Source of the DNA: Bidens hawaiensis
Lineage: Eukaryota > Streptophyta > Magnoliopsida > Asterales > Asteraceae
Direction of reading: 5' to 3'
Length of the DNA: 64,000 nt
NCBI GenBank assembly: GCA_021521415.1
Contig: JAIQDT010007351.1
Location: forward strand, 61,569-125,568
Shown here: piece after piece, positions 1 to 11,712 of the stretch
Numbering within the stretch: the stretch's first letter is position 1
How the letters are laid out: every line of letters starts with the position of its first letter
Translations under genes and position numbers: made by a program
The notes under the pieces: generated by a model
Told to the model about the DNA's origin: nothing
Database searches by the model: none
What the model saw: the letters and a program-made list of their open reading frames with translations, nothing else

Positions 1-2058
1 TGCATGGTGAAGTTGTACTAGAAGTCAGATGCTCTTGTTTTACAACAACCCATCTTAACAAAATAGCAAAGGATCTTAATGAGACCAACACTACATTGTC
101 TACCCATATACAAGAGGCACTAAAGCAACCTATACGAAAAAGATTGCCAAGACTAGAAGCTGTGCGTTACATTCCTTTCTACGAGCAACAATACTTTCAT
201 AACAGGGCTTTACTTGAACTGGCCAAGTTGGCGTTCAACTTGCGTCAATCACTGCACAGGGAGACGCTCAGCCAACTTTCCAGGTATACACGCAGACTTG
301 CCCACACATCTTATCGATCGTTCTACTTCCTTTCGTGAATATATATCACATTAACTACCTTGAATATATATTCTAGGCACCTTCCATTTCCTTTAAAACT
401 ATTATTGAAGATTTAAAAAAGAAAAAAGAAACATATACAGGCTTGTTCATGCATCATCATCATGTGTGCTAATTTATTATAGATGGTGGAAACGTCTTGA
501 TGTCCAAAACAATATACCTTATACAAGAGATATATTAGTTGAATGTTACTTTTGGGCACTTGCTTTGTACTTTGAGCCAAAATACTCGCATATGTAAGAA
601 TTTTTTTAGCAAAAATAACCTCGATGGCAACGATTCTTGACGGTACATATGATGTTTATGGTACTTACGAAGAACTTAAAATCTTTACTGAAGCTATTCA
701 AAGGTATTCGTGTGCACTACATATCTGCATTATGTATAAAAACATGAAGTTCGACTATTGAAACTAATCATGCCACTTTCCAAGTGGTCAATAACATGCA
801 TAGATATGCTTCCGAAATACATGAAACTGATATACCAAGAACTTCTTGATGTTTACAAAGAAATGGAAGAAATCAATTTTTTTTTGGGATCGTCTTAACT
901 ACGCCAAAGAATCCGTTAGTTTTTTGTATTTCATTTGTGGATCATACACACTGAAAGAACTGAAATTAAAAACAAGTGATATTGGTGAATAATATTTTCT
1001 TGTACCAGATAACTGAAAACATATGGCGTTATAAATTGAGATTACCCTAAAATTGATAGCGATAACCAACTAATGATATTAATAAAAAATTAGTAACCAT
1101 CATATTCTCAAACAAGAAATAGAATAATGACTAACAATCATTCATAAAGATAGAATAATAATAAAATAGTTATAAGTAATTACGAGAAAACATTTGGTAC
1201 ATGTGAGCCACTACATATACAAAAGAAAGAGTTTATTAGAAGCTTTATGATGGAAGCTAAATGGGCTTATGAGGGGTATGCACCAACATCAGAGGAGCAC
1301 ATGTCACTAAAAATAGTGACAAGCGGATGTTAAATGCTCATAGCAACATGTTTTGTTGGGATGGGTGATATGGTTACGGATGCGTAACTCAAATGGGTTC
1401 TCATACATCCTCCTATTGTCAAAGTTTCAGGTGTAATCGGTAGGCTCATGGATGATCTTTGCTCCCGAAAGGTCCATTTATCGAACTTCTTCTTTCACAA
1501 TATGTACTAACCAATTTGTTTGTTGCTGGTTAATGTCGTTTTTACAAATAAAAATATTGGAATATAGTAAATCGGGCCGTGGGCTCGATACTAAAACCTT
1601 CAATACAATATTCCAATAATAAATTGTCGTGGCTTTTATGAAATCTAGCACTTTTGGAATAGTGGTGGGTCTAGATATCTTTCTTAATCGATTTATGGAT
1701 ACTCGTTTTGGTGTTCATACATCTATCGTGTTTGTCTGAGAAGCAAGCTATTTATTACTTTACTAAAAGTGCAGGAAGAGAAAGAAAGAAACCGTTGATT
1801 GTTACATGAAGCACTATAATGTCACAGAGGAGTATGCTTGCAGCGTGCTTACAAATCAAATTGAAGATCACGCACGGAAAGATTTCACCCAAGAAACCTT
1901 CATGTGTAAAAATGTTCCAATGCCTCTAAAATTTATGTCATCAACTTGGGACGGATTACCTATGTTTATATAAAACTATAAAAGTAAAGATACCTTTTCG
2001 CTTACGAGAGAAGAAATAACGGGCCACATCAAATCTTTGCTTCTTCATGGACTTTAGC
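1..2058 (+). pseudogene. Sesquiterpene synthase (TPS-a type) pseudogene, 5' part outside the window
   Basis: Terpene synthases of this class cyclise farnesyl diphosphate in the cytosol. Five exon remnants are colinear with the better copy at 32.7-35.7 kb: about 1-283, 483-703, 785-914, 1226-1471 and 1775-2058. Conserved pieces are readable, such as the helix segment around QEALKQPIRKRLPRLEA. Damage is extensive. The Mg-binding DDxxD motif reads D-G-T-Y-D at about 640. Exon 4 has a 2-nt insertion and stops near 594-600. The exon 5 acceptor and frame are lost, with a frameshift near 875. Exon 6 has TAA stops at 1331-1333 and 1385-1387, and exon 7 has a short deletion near 1785. Introns are retained, so this is a duplicated rather than processed pseudogene. 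Exons 1-2 lie before base 1. The product assignment within TPS-a is by resemblance only. Confidence 0.88.
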
Positions 2059-2672
2059 CAGTCTCTGTCATCTTGGTCGATAACGGTTTAGGTTTGGCAA
2101 TCTCAATAATGAGCAACGTCATCTCAAGTTGTTTACTTTTCTATTTTTGTAAAACTTCTTGTCATTACAAATAATTTGTCAATTAAGCTAATGTTGGAAC
2201 TCTTAAAAGAATATGCGAACATAAATAATAATAAAGTAGTTGATTTGGTTTATTTATTTTTTATTTTTTTGTTTATATAAAATCTTTTAATTGTGACTTT
2301 ATTGTAGATGTTACAACTTTGTATGTTTCATCTTTAAATTAAATCTTTTTGTAAATTCTATATATGCTTCAACTTTGTATTCATTCCTTGAGTTATGACT
2401 TGAAGGATATTTCAATTTTGATTCACTATAAATACAAAGGTATTTGTTCCTAGACACACAAAAATATGCCGTTAACATCTACGTGAACTCCTTCATCATT
2501 CTCTAAAAATTCTAGCAATCATTCTCTCTACTACAAGATAAAACTTCGGGTTTAGAGTCCTCCCCGACTGTACACACAACTTCGGCCGTTGTATCCTGGG
2601 AAACATTCGAGTTCTCTTGGGAGACTCGAAATTTGTTTTAAGGGACCCGTGTCAAACACGAAGCCTCGATCA
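2059..2672. other. Intergenic, AT-rich; possible older repeat interrupted by the copia element
   Basis: No gene seen. The stretch 2440-2672 has the look of retrotransposon leader or LTR sequence, and the text at 6808 onward may be its continuation beyond the inserted copia element. No boundary could be proved. Confidence 0.3.
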
Positions 2673-2773
2673 TAAATAATTTGTAATCTTATTTCATGAT
2701 TATCTCAAATGTAATCACCAAAGGTATATATGTGAATGCAAAACAATAAATAAGGAAAATATATTAAATTATT
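2673..2773 (-). repeat. Copia 3' LTR (101 bp)
   Basis: Identical base for base to 6707-6807. Preceded on the minus strand by the polypurine tract and the pol stop codon (TAG at 2779-2781). Such a short LTR gives little power for dating. Confidence 0.85.
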
Positions 2774-2778
2774 TCATT

Positions 2779-5700
2779 CTATACTCCCCCGCAAGTTAGA
2801 GCATGGAGATCACAAATGCCTAACTTGTCCAGTAGAAACCGCAACTGTTTAGCACCAAGAGACTTCGTGAGCAAGTCAGCAATCTGTTCTTTAGTATCAA
2901 TGTATAATGGCTCAATATCCTTCGACTCCACACATTCTCTAACGAAATAACAATCCATTTCAACATGCTTCGTGCGTTCATGAAAAACTGGGTTATTTGT
3001 TATATGTTTGACAGCTGCATTATCACAAAATAATTGTGTCGGGCCGGTTTGGGAGACATCCAAATATTTCAAGAGCCATCGAACCCATAAAACTTCACTG
3101 ACTGTTGATGCCATAGCCCGGTATTCAGCTTCAGCGTAAGACCTGGATACAGCAGATTGCCTTTTCGATTTACAAGAAATAAGAGCCCCTCCTAGAAGTA
3201 AAACATAACCGGTTCGTGATCGTCTTGTATCTTGACAACCGAGCCAATCTGAATCGGTATACCCAATGAGATTCACCCCACCACTATTTGGAAGTAAAAT
3301 ACCTTGACAAGGAGTGGACTTCAAGTATCTGAGAACTCTTGTAGCTGCTTTCATATGATTCTGTCGAGGATCAGCAACGAATTAACTAAGAACGTTGACA
3401 GAATAAGTGATGTCAGGTCTGGTGGCTTATAAATAAAGAAGTCGACCCACTAACCGTCGATACTGGCCGGCATCAACACGCACTTCTTCATCGTCTTTAC
3501 CAAGTTTGGTGTCGTGTGCCATAGGAAAAGCACTTGGTTTACAACCCAACATACCACTATCTTCCAAAATGTCCATCACATACTTTCTCTGACTAAGGAC
3601 AAGACCATCTTTGGTTCGTGCTTCTTCAATTCCTAGAAAATATTTCAGAACACCCAAGTCTTTGATGCTGAATTTTCTGTCAAGAAAACTCTTTGTTTCT
3701 TTAATTTTCTTTGAGTTGTTACCCACTAAAATAACATCATCTACATAAATAAGAGCTGCCACAAATGTACTTGATGTTTTAAAAATAAAAAATGAATGAT
3801 CAGGCTTAGATTGTTCAAAGCCAAACTCGAGTAGAGCCGATGTAAACTTTTGATACCAATTCCTGGATGCCTGTTTTAGCCCATACAGAGATTTCTTTAG
3901 CTTGCAAACCTTTGTTTCTTTCCCTTTGTCAAAACCTTGTGGAATCTTCATGTAAATTTCTTCGTCCAAGTCACCGTGCAAAAATGCATTATTGACATCC
4001 AATTGATGTATTATCCAGTTCTTCTTTACTGCAACTGTCAAAAGTGTACGAATGGTGACAAGGTATGCCACTGGGGTAAAGGTTTCATGAAAGTCAATTC
4101 CTTCCATTTGAGTAAAACCTTTTGCTACCAACCTTGCTTTATATCTTTCTATCTCCCCGTTTGGTTTGTATTTTAATTTGTACACCCACTTTGAATCTAT
4201 TGCTCATTTTCCTTCCGATAGATCCTCAAGGGTCCACGTACCATTAGTCTCAAGTGCCTTTATTTCTTTCTTCATTGCATATATCCAATTTTTATCCTGA
4301 ACTGCTTGCTTAAAAGTCTTTGGCTCATCATTTAAACTGATGGCCGTTAAAAAAGCTTTATGCGAATCAGAGAATTTATCATAAGAAATAAAATTGGCAA
4401 TAGGGTATACCGTCGAGAACTGCTGGCTAGACTCGGGTGAAGTTTGATCAATAGATGGTGGGAGATTCACAACATAGTCTTTGAGTCGAGCTGGGCGAGT
4501 TCTTGTTCATTTTTCTCTGGTGGGCTCTTCATGTTCTGTTTCTGATTGGGTGTGGGTTCGGTCACATTGGTTTGCCCACTGTTTTCATTTTCGACCGTGG
4601 GTTCTGCCACTTGGGTTGACCCTTCGTTTTGTGACATATTGTCATAGTTTGTATCACTTTGCATGATAACATCATCTTCATGCATATTCTCGTTCATGTC
4701 ATTATTTAGTCTATCGGTTTCTGGCCCATTTTCTTCATGTATGTTGCTCGTGTTTTCGTGTGGAATTTGATCATCATAATACCATGTTGGAAACGCAAAA
4801 ATTTCGGGTTCATCTTCCTCTTGATCAATTTGTGGGTCGTGAGGAAATGTGTTTTCAACAAACCTCACGTCTCTAGACACAATTATCTTGTCATTCTTTA
4901 CATCATAAATCTTATAACCCTTGGTACCCCGTGGATAACCCAAAAATATTCCTGGACTCCCCCGTTCCTCAAACTTGTCACCTCTCGTTTCAATATTACG
5001 GTAATATGCAAGGCACCCAAAAACCTTTAAATTTTCATAATCTGGTTTTTGTCCATAAACGATCTCATAAGGGGTCTTGTTTTCAATGGCTTCTGAAGGA
5101 AGCCGATTCATAACGTAGGCTGCCGTCATGATGCATTCTCCCCAAAAACGTGTGGGCAACTTAGCTTCAAATCTCATAGCCCTTGCCGTTTCGAGGAGAT
5201 GACGGAGTTTACGCTCCACCACTCCATTTTGTTGTGGGGTATGTGGGCAGGTGGTCTCTAGAAGAATACCATGCTCGGTGTAAAATTTGAGCATTCTGTT
5301 CGAGGTAAATTCACCTCCGTTGTCACTTGTAATTCTCTTAACAACCTTATTAAACTGTGTGTTGATCATTTTGTGAAAACCAATTAAACAATCACTCACT
5401 TCAGACTTGTGTTTTAAAAGGAATACCCACACAGACCGACTAAAATCATCAACTATGGTTAAGAAATAGTTAGCACCTGTAAGTGAAGGAGTTCTATACC
5501 TTCTCCAAATATCACAATGTAAAAACTCAAAACAACTTTCCGTCTTTATTGAACTTATTGGAAAAGGTAATCTGGTAAATTTGGCTCTATTGCAAGAATC
5601 ACAAAGCGTACCGTTTGTTCCGAAAGAGTCTTTTTTAACAAAATTCAAAAGACAAAGTTTTCCTTGCGAAGCATGTCCAAGACGCTTATGCCATAAATCA

Positions 5701-6275
5701 CTAACAATCGTCATTGCTTTTCAGTCACTTCCCACCATGCTCATTTGATAGAGTCCTTGCTTGCATTTACCTACCCCAATCAACCTCTTCGAGTTCAAGG
5801 TATGCATAACACAAAATTTAGGGAAAAACGTTACAGCACACTGCAAATCATTCGCTAAACGACTGACAGATAAAATATTGCTAGTAAATGATGGAACATG
5901 TAAAACATTCTTAATTCGTATTCCGCTGGGTAGAATGCATGACCCTCTTCCTTCCACTGGAATGGATGAACCATTGGGTATAGTAACGGGCAACTCACAT
6001 GTGTTTTTCAGATCATTATTGAACCAATCAAGCCTATGAATTATATGATCAGTAGCACCCGAATCCAGAACCCATTTGCTACTAGTGTCGAATTTACCTT
6101 GTATCTTGGCGATGGGTGGGACTTCAGTTTTAACTGAAGCTTCTTTAGTAGCAAATATTCCAAGAAATTGTTGATATTGTTTGTTATTCAAACCAGGAAT
6201 AGGACTATTCTTGGCTTCATTGTGATACATATTGCCACAGTAGTTTTGTTTTTTTTTTCTTTTTTTTTTCAACAA
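2779..6275 (-). pseudogene. Copia pol polyprotein, broken by four stops and one frameshift
   Basis: Copia polyproteins supply protease, integrase, reverse transcriptase and RNase H for retrotransposition. Reading from 6275 down: a short gag tail, the protease motif WVLDSGATDH, integrase with the zinc-binding region LWHKRLGH...CDSC and catalytic DD-E residues (IVDDFS, SDNGGEF, NGVVER), reverse transcriptase with YVDD, and RNase H with TDSDW and a C-terminal AEAEYRAM segment. In-frame stops sit at 5721-5723 (TGA), 4204-4206 (TGA), 3427-3429 (TAA) and 3382-3384 (TAA). A frame change occurs near 4467-4470. Each stop is one C-to-T change away from CGA or CAA, the codons family conservation would lead one to expect. 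The protein cannot be made in one piece. Confidence 0.88.
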
Positions 6276-6706
6276 AGTAGAATAAACAATTTATTTTTTT
6301 CTACTTTGATTTCTGGCACAACCAACAAACATCAGTCTTCAATAATTGTGATTCGTATTCTCCCCCAAAGAATTCAACTTTAGTAGGCTTTTAAAAGAAA
6401 AAACTTCACTTCACAATCGACAATTATTTTGCTTGTCAATTCCCGTTTGCATGTCCGGGCCAAATCAGATCTGGGTTTTCTTGGAAAAGAACAGCGTCGG
6501 TGGTATAGCAAGGCGGCTGGTATATTTTGAATAGGGTTTTCCGACAACAAAACGGTGGTTGTATATCTCGGTAACAAAAAGAGAGCTTATCTATGCGCAG
6601 CTGCAAATCTTGAAGCAACCGGTTGTACGACGCCCGGAGCTCTGGCGGCGGAGGCGAGTTTAGGGTTTAGATCGGTTTGAGCAATGGAATACCTGCTCTG
6701 ATGCCA
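6276..6706 (-). other. Copia leader with residual gag; PBS at 6695-6706
   Basis: On the minus strand the right LTR is followed by TGGCATCAGAGC, one base different from the usual plant copia initiator tRNA-Met primer-binding site TGGTATCAGAGC. Only about 430 bases separate the PBS from the pol-like frame, and no capsid or CCHC zinc-knuckle region is recognisable. This indicates an internal deletion of gag. Confidence 0.7.
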
Positions 6707-6807
6707 TAAATAATTTGTAATCTTATTTCATGATTATCTCAAATGTAATCACCAAAGGTATATATGTGAATGCAAAACAATAAATAAGGAAAATATATTA
6801 AATTATT
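6707..6807 (-). repeat. Copia 5' LTR (101 bp)
   Basis: Identical copy of 2673-2773. Its inner end abuts the tRNA-Met type primer-binding site, which fixes the element's orientation as minus. Confidence 0.85.
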
Positions 6808-8129
6808 AGGATTCGTCTTTGTTCTTGTACTTTTCTTTTATTTCTTTTGTAAAAGTATTGTAATTTATAGCTTTCTTTTATTATTGTATTGTATTTAGAG
6901 TTTATACAAGTGTGCTAGTTTTTTATTTTTTGACGAACAGTTCCTTCATGCTGCATGCATGCCTTCTTGTTCTACAATAAGAACCGAGAACAACGATTTT
7001 ATAATTAAATAAAGTTGTCCTCTCAAAAAGCGTTCTTCTTCTCTTTTAAAAACCGTAACGAACGTAATCGATGTCGACCAAATTCGCATTGACTCGCCGT
7101 CACAACGATCGGGTTTTACCGACCGTATAAATGCCGTTCTAATTTTTTTTTCTTTTTTTTTATCATAAACTATGAGTGTACTGAAAGTTATACAAGTTTA
7201 TTTTTTAGGTTTAGTGCCAATACAGTAATGAAACAAACCGAGTAACCGATACCGTTAACTCTGTGTCACTTTGATCATAAGTTCTTTGTGTGCCGATATT
7301 GCTTTGGGCGCTAATAGATTTATATTTTGGATTTAGTGTTGTTGCCGTTATGAACTTAACTGACACTGAGAAATCACGGAATTGTGTCGTCGGAAGGATT
7401 AACTGACACTGAGAAATCACGGAATTGTGTCGTCGGAAGGCGCGCGGTTATATTTTTAATTTTTTTTTTAGAGTTTTTGCATATATGTATAGTGTCCATA
7501 CTGTCGATTTGTTTTAAATTTTTATTATCTTATTTTTTTCATGCCGTTTTGCCCCATAAGGCACATGTTTCTTTTTTTCGTTTATGTTTATTGAGGGTTT
7601 AACTTGTTTTTTTCTCTCTTTCTTTTTTTCAAATAATATGTTAGTATTGGTTCTTTTTACTATGTTAATTTATTGTATTTGGACGTTGATGAATTTGTTT
7701 TTTCGGTTTATTCCTGGTGCCGTAACCCAATAGCCACCAAGTTCACATTGACTTACAATCATACCGTGTAGGTTTTACCAATCAACTACGCATCGTTTTA
7801 AATATGTTTTTTTATAATAATTACGCTATACTTATATGAGTACCAAACGCTTACTATTTTGGGTTCATTGTCTTTTAAAATATTAGATCATACGGAGATT
7901 TGGAGATCCTGCATCGGCAAACTACGTCTCCGGCCAACCACACGTGTCTTTATAATATTTTACATCATCACCACGTTGTTGCCACGCTTTCCATCACTCA
8001 CCAATTTCCTGCGACAAGTGTAAAAACCTACAAACACTATAACAGCAGACTTAGACGCTGTTTGTCTCACCATCTCATTTCTCTTTCGGCTGCCTAGCTA
8101 CTATATATCACCCAATACAAACCCTTAGT
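6808..8129. other. Intergenic, T-rich; one short tandem duplication
   Basis: No convincing coding sequence. It contains poly-T runs and the 43-bp duplication listed separately. Confidence 0.5.
7356..7440. repeat. 43-bp perfect tandem duplication, two copies
   Basis: The unit beginning ttaactgacactgagaaa occurs at 7356 and again at 7399, with no mismatch over the second copy. Confidence 0.85.
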
Positions 8130-8180
8130 ATGACCAAAATCCGTTTTTCCGGCGAACTCTTGAACAAGATGAAGTATCAA
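8130..8180 (+). other. Possible first exon of a lost gene
   Basis: A TATA-like tatata near 8101, an ATG at 8130 and 17 codons (starting MTKIRFSGELL) run exactly to a consensus donor GTAAGT at 8181. No downstream exon was found before the MULE-like element. The protein is not recognised, and the pattern may be chance. Confidence 0.15.
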
Positions 8181-8449
8181 GTAAGTGAGGCGTCTTTCAT
8201 AATTTCATTATTTTTGTTTCTAAAGTAGTCAATATGCTGTCAAGTATTATTAATCAGAAAAATAATAATCTTTCTTTTTTTTTAATTGTTTTCACATATT
8301 AATACTTCAAATTTATACTTATATAAAACGGTTATGTACGTTTTAATTATAAAATTTATTGCAATTTACATTTTTTTTTAAATTTTAGAATTAGAATAAA
8401 ATACCCAATCAATATAACTTATTACAAAAAAAAAAAACACTTAAAAAAT

Positions 8450-9740
8450 GGGGCATTTACATATATTCCCTTCCTAAGTTTTTTTATTACATAATTCAAC
8501 CCTTAAAAATTAATTACATATTTTCCCTTTCCTAAACCACATATATTGCATATATCCCCTACCTAAGTTTCTTTATTACATATATCACATTCTTAAAAAC
8601 ATCAATAGCACATCTCCTCAATTTCAACCAAAACCGAGTTGGTGTTACAAATATATCAAACGCTAATAAATCCAACTAGTTTTGCACGGCGTTGTAGTGA
8701 TGTGTGTGCATTCGGTTGGTATTAGTTGCAACGACATGCGTTGGTATCGGTTAGGTTTGTTGAGATATCAACACTAAATTCAAAAAAATATTCTGCTAGT
8801 GGCAATACCCACGCCACATTGGCCGTTGCGGCGTGGTTCAGACCCCTAAACTCTCACAAAACTATGCATTGAGTATGTAAGGAAAATATGCAGAATCTAA
8901 AATTAGAGAAAAGCTTTTGTATTCGTGAAACAAAGGGTACTAACAAGAACAATATAGTACTAGCCCTATTTATACATAAAATTAAACCCATATGCTAAAT
9001 AAACTAAGTATATGTACTCGTGGTTTCAAGCAACAAACTCTTAACGATTACTTGTTCCCAAGTCCACACGTTTGCATCCCATAACTCGGTCAAACTAGTC
9101 CTGTTCTGCTTTCCCATGTGACTCGTGACCAAATAACGTGTTGACCCGTAAACGAATACCGTAACCGACTCGAATCGTCTAGACTTTTTTTGGACAGCCG
9201 ACCTTCACCTCGGTCATGTCCAATTTCCATAGTCTTCTTGGTTCAACCCGAATCAAGTTCACCACAGTTGTAGCATCTCACATTGTATCCTGCTAGTACC
9301 GTTCATTAACATCTTGACTCTTCACAGTTGTAGCATCTCACATTGTATCCCGCTAGTACCGTTCATTAACATCTTGACTCTTCACAGATCGACAACCTCT
9401 TCACTTCACCATCCACATCCAAAGCCACTCCAACGCCATAATGTTTTGACCTGCAACTAAATACAAACTTCCATACCCTAATGTGAACGAGGTATCTGTA
9501 AAATAATAAAGAACATTGATTATTTTCATCCCATCAATCAAGCATAGTGCAGCAGCCTACATGGATCTTTGGAAGTTTTGGCCGATGGTTGGTTTTTTAC
9601 TCGTTGGCTATTTTGGGATTGTAAATAGAAGAAGGGTAGAAAGGTAATTTGTTATTGAAAGGGAAATATGTAATTAATTTTTTGGGTTGAGGAAATATGT
9701 AATTTGGTGGTGTCAAGAAGAGGAAATATGTAAGAATCCA
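8450..9740. mobile_element. MULE-like non-autonomous element
   Basis: Ends of 80-90 bp are inverted imperfect repeats (left ...ttacatatattccc..., right complementary ...ggaaatatgtaa...), rich in 'acatatttccc' motifs. A 9-bp direct repeat, ttaaaaaat, flanks the element at 8441-8449 and 9741-9749, the target-duplication length of Mutator-like elements. No transposase is present. The interior includes a 60-bp tandem duplication. An AT-rich 9-bp TSD could partly be coincidence. Confidence 0.6.
9263..9387. repeat. 60-bp tandem duplication, two copies
   Basis: The unit starting cacagttgtagcatctcaca occurs at 9263 and 9323 with one t/c difference (cctgc versus cccgc), plus the first bases of a third copy. 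Confidence 0.85.
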
Positions 9741-9840
9741 TTAAAAAATAGAATTAATGACAAACTTAAATGGGTCAACCCCCAAGGTGGACCGAGCACG
9801 ACCCATTTAGCTAAACGGTTCATATGTGCAACTCAAACCT

Positions 9841-9937
9841 GCTAATTCCAAATCCAAACCCACAATTTTCATTTTAGGTTCTTGTTATGCTAATTCCAAA
9901 TCCAAACCCCCAATTTTCACTTTAGGTTCTTGTTATG
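9841..9937. repeat. 48-bp tandem duplication, two copies
   Basis: The unit starting gctaattccaaatccaaacc occurs at 9841 and 9889 with two or three substitutions. Confidence 0.85.
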
Positions 9938-10145
9938 TTTTCATGTCGTGTTGGAAAATCACACCCTGATTGTGGCTTAAATAACTTCATAGTTTTCTTG
10001 AATCCGGCATCCTAATATGAAAGTCTTTGGGTGTGAAAGTACAGTATGCTAAAAAAATCTAAGTTTTAGTTCTTAATATTTTTATGCATTTATATATTTA
10101 TAATTTATAATTGTAACTAAATGCCAAAATGATATTTAAAGGAGT

Positions 10146-11091
10146 AACTTCACTTTAATTGAATTGATATTTATCAATTAAATGTAAAAAACTAATACTT
10201 AGTTGAAAAATAAAAGTTCTAATAACGATTTTTAAAGCTATCACGTTCATTTTTTTTCAATAAATATATTGACGATTGTATTTGACAAATCATATTATAT
10301 TTTATTTAAATGGTGTAAAAGATCGGTTTATTTTCAAATACATAGTCTTTTATTGGTTAGATCATCACTACATTAAATATGACATTATTTTTGGTTAACT
10401 AACCATGCTTCATAACACTTTACTTTAAAGAGAAAGTACGTTGTAGGGCTTGTTTTAATAGCAATTAATGAAATTGTGAATAAATAAATAAAATTTGCAC
10501 TTGCTACCAATTAGTAGGTTAACTTTTAAAGGTGATAAGTTTAATAATTTAATAACAACAATAATAAAGTTCAAATTTTTGTTTATCATATTCTAACTAG
10601 TACTTTTTCTAACAATAATAAACTTCACTTTAATTGAATTGATATTTATCAATTAAATGTAAAAAACTAATACTTAGTTGAAAAATAAAAGTTCTAATAA
10701 CGATTTTTAAAGCTATCACGTCAAAGTTCATTTTTTTTCAATAAATATATTGACGATTGTATTTGACAAATCATATTATATTTTATTTAAATGGTGTAAA
10801 AGATCGGTTTATTTTCAAATACATAGTCTTTTATTGGTCAGATCATCACTACATTAAATATGACATTATTTTTGGTTAACTAACCATGCTTCATAACACT
10901 TTACTTTAAAGAGAAAGTACGTTGTAGGGCTTGTTTTAATAGCAATTAATGAAATTGTGAATAAATAAATAAAATTTGCACTTACTACCAATTAGTAGGT
11001 TAACTTTTAAAGGTGATAAGTTTAATAATTTAATAACAACAATAATAAAGTTCAAATTTTTGTTTATCATATTCTAACTAGTACTTTTTCT
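10146..11091. repeat. 475-bp tandem duplication
   Basis: The segment 10146-10610 recurs at 10621-11091 in the same orientation, nearly identical. Visible differences are a 6-base insertion (tcaaag) in the second copy near 10722 and a few substitutions (for example ttggttag versus ttggtcag, cttgcta versus cttacta). No coding capacity; AT-rich. High identity implies a recent duplication. Confidence 0.9.
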
Positions 11092-11707
11092 GTCCGGCAG
11101 ACGCGAATATCAATGTGCGAATGAAACGGTTATATTAATTCAGTAACATGAATGATTATTATACTTACTAAAATCCCATAAAGACGTCTTGGCAAAAAAA
11201 TAACTATATATCATACAATCGAAAGTGGTTCGGTACACTACAAAGAAAGTAGATTACAAGTTTTTATGAGAACAAAACATTTTAAAAAAATAATAACCTG
11301 CTAACCGTGTGTCACCGGTTGATTGGATCTTCATGTACATCAACCAAAACCTGCAAGAAAGTAGATTAACATTTTATTTAAAATAATAAAAACTTGCAGC
11401 ACCAAGTCAACCAAGTATTTTATATGGATATTAAAGAACTTTTATATTTTAATAGACATACAGTGATCATGATCATGATGTAAACTGGTCTAACCCAACC
11501 CCTTTTTAGATTTCCAATTCCTCTCTTTTTTTTTGTTTATACTTAAAGCCAAAAGTAGCACCTTGGTTTGCCAATTTGGGTGGGGGAGGGGGGGGGGGAT
11601 TGTTGGGTTTCGGCCATGTTCTTCATTAACAATATTGACTTAAACGTTATATATTTTGTGTTGGTTTAGCTCACATTGCTTCATAGAAAAGCACATCGAG
11701 CCTCGAG
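11092..11707. other. Intergenic; poly-G tract near 11582-11599
   Basis: No gene or mobile element recognised. A long run of G lies just left of the Tat element's insertion site. Confidence 0.5.
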
Positions 11708-11712
11708 AGTGT

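Larger units (their letters stand above)
2673..6807 (-). mobile_element. Ty1/copia LTR retrotransposon, gag-deleted and non-coding
   Basis: Two direct repeats of 101 bp (2673-2773 and 6707-6807) bound an internal region with copia-order pol domains on the minus strand: protease, integrase, reverse transcriptase, RNase H. A primer-binding site complementary to initiator tRNA-Met lies directly inside the right LTR, and a purine-rich tract (GCGGGGGAG on the minus strand, near 2784-2792) lies inside the left LTR. Length is 4.1 kb, short for copia because nearly all of gag is missing. The LTR ends do not read TG...CA, and no matching 5-bp target duplication was found (left flank gatca, right flank aggat). 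Confidence 0.88.

Noticed and set aside
2668..6812. 5-bp target duplication for the copia element
   Set aside because: Flanks gatca and aggat do not match, and shifting the LTR edges by a few bases did not help.
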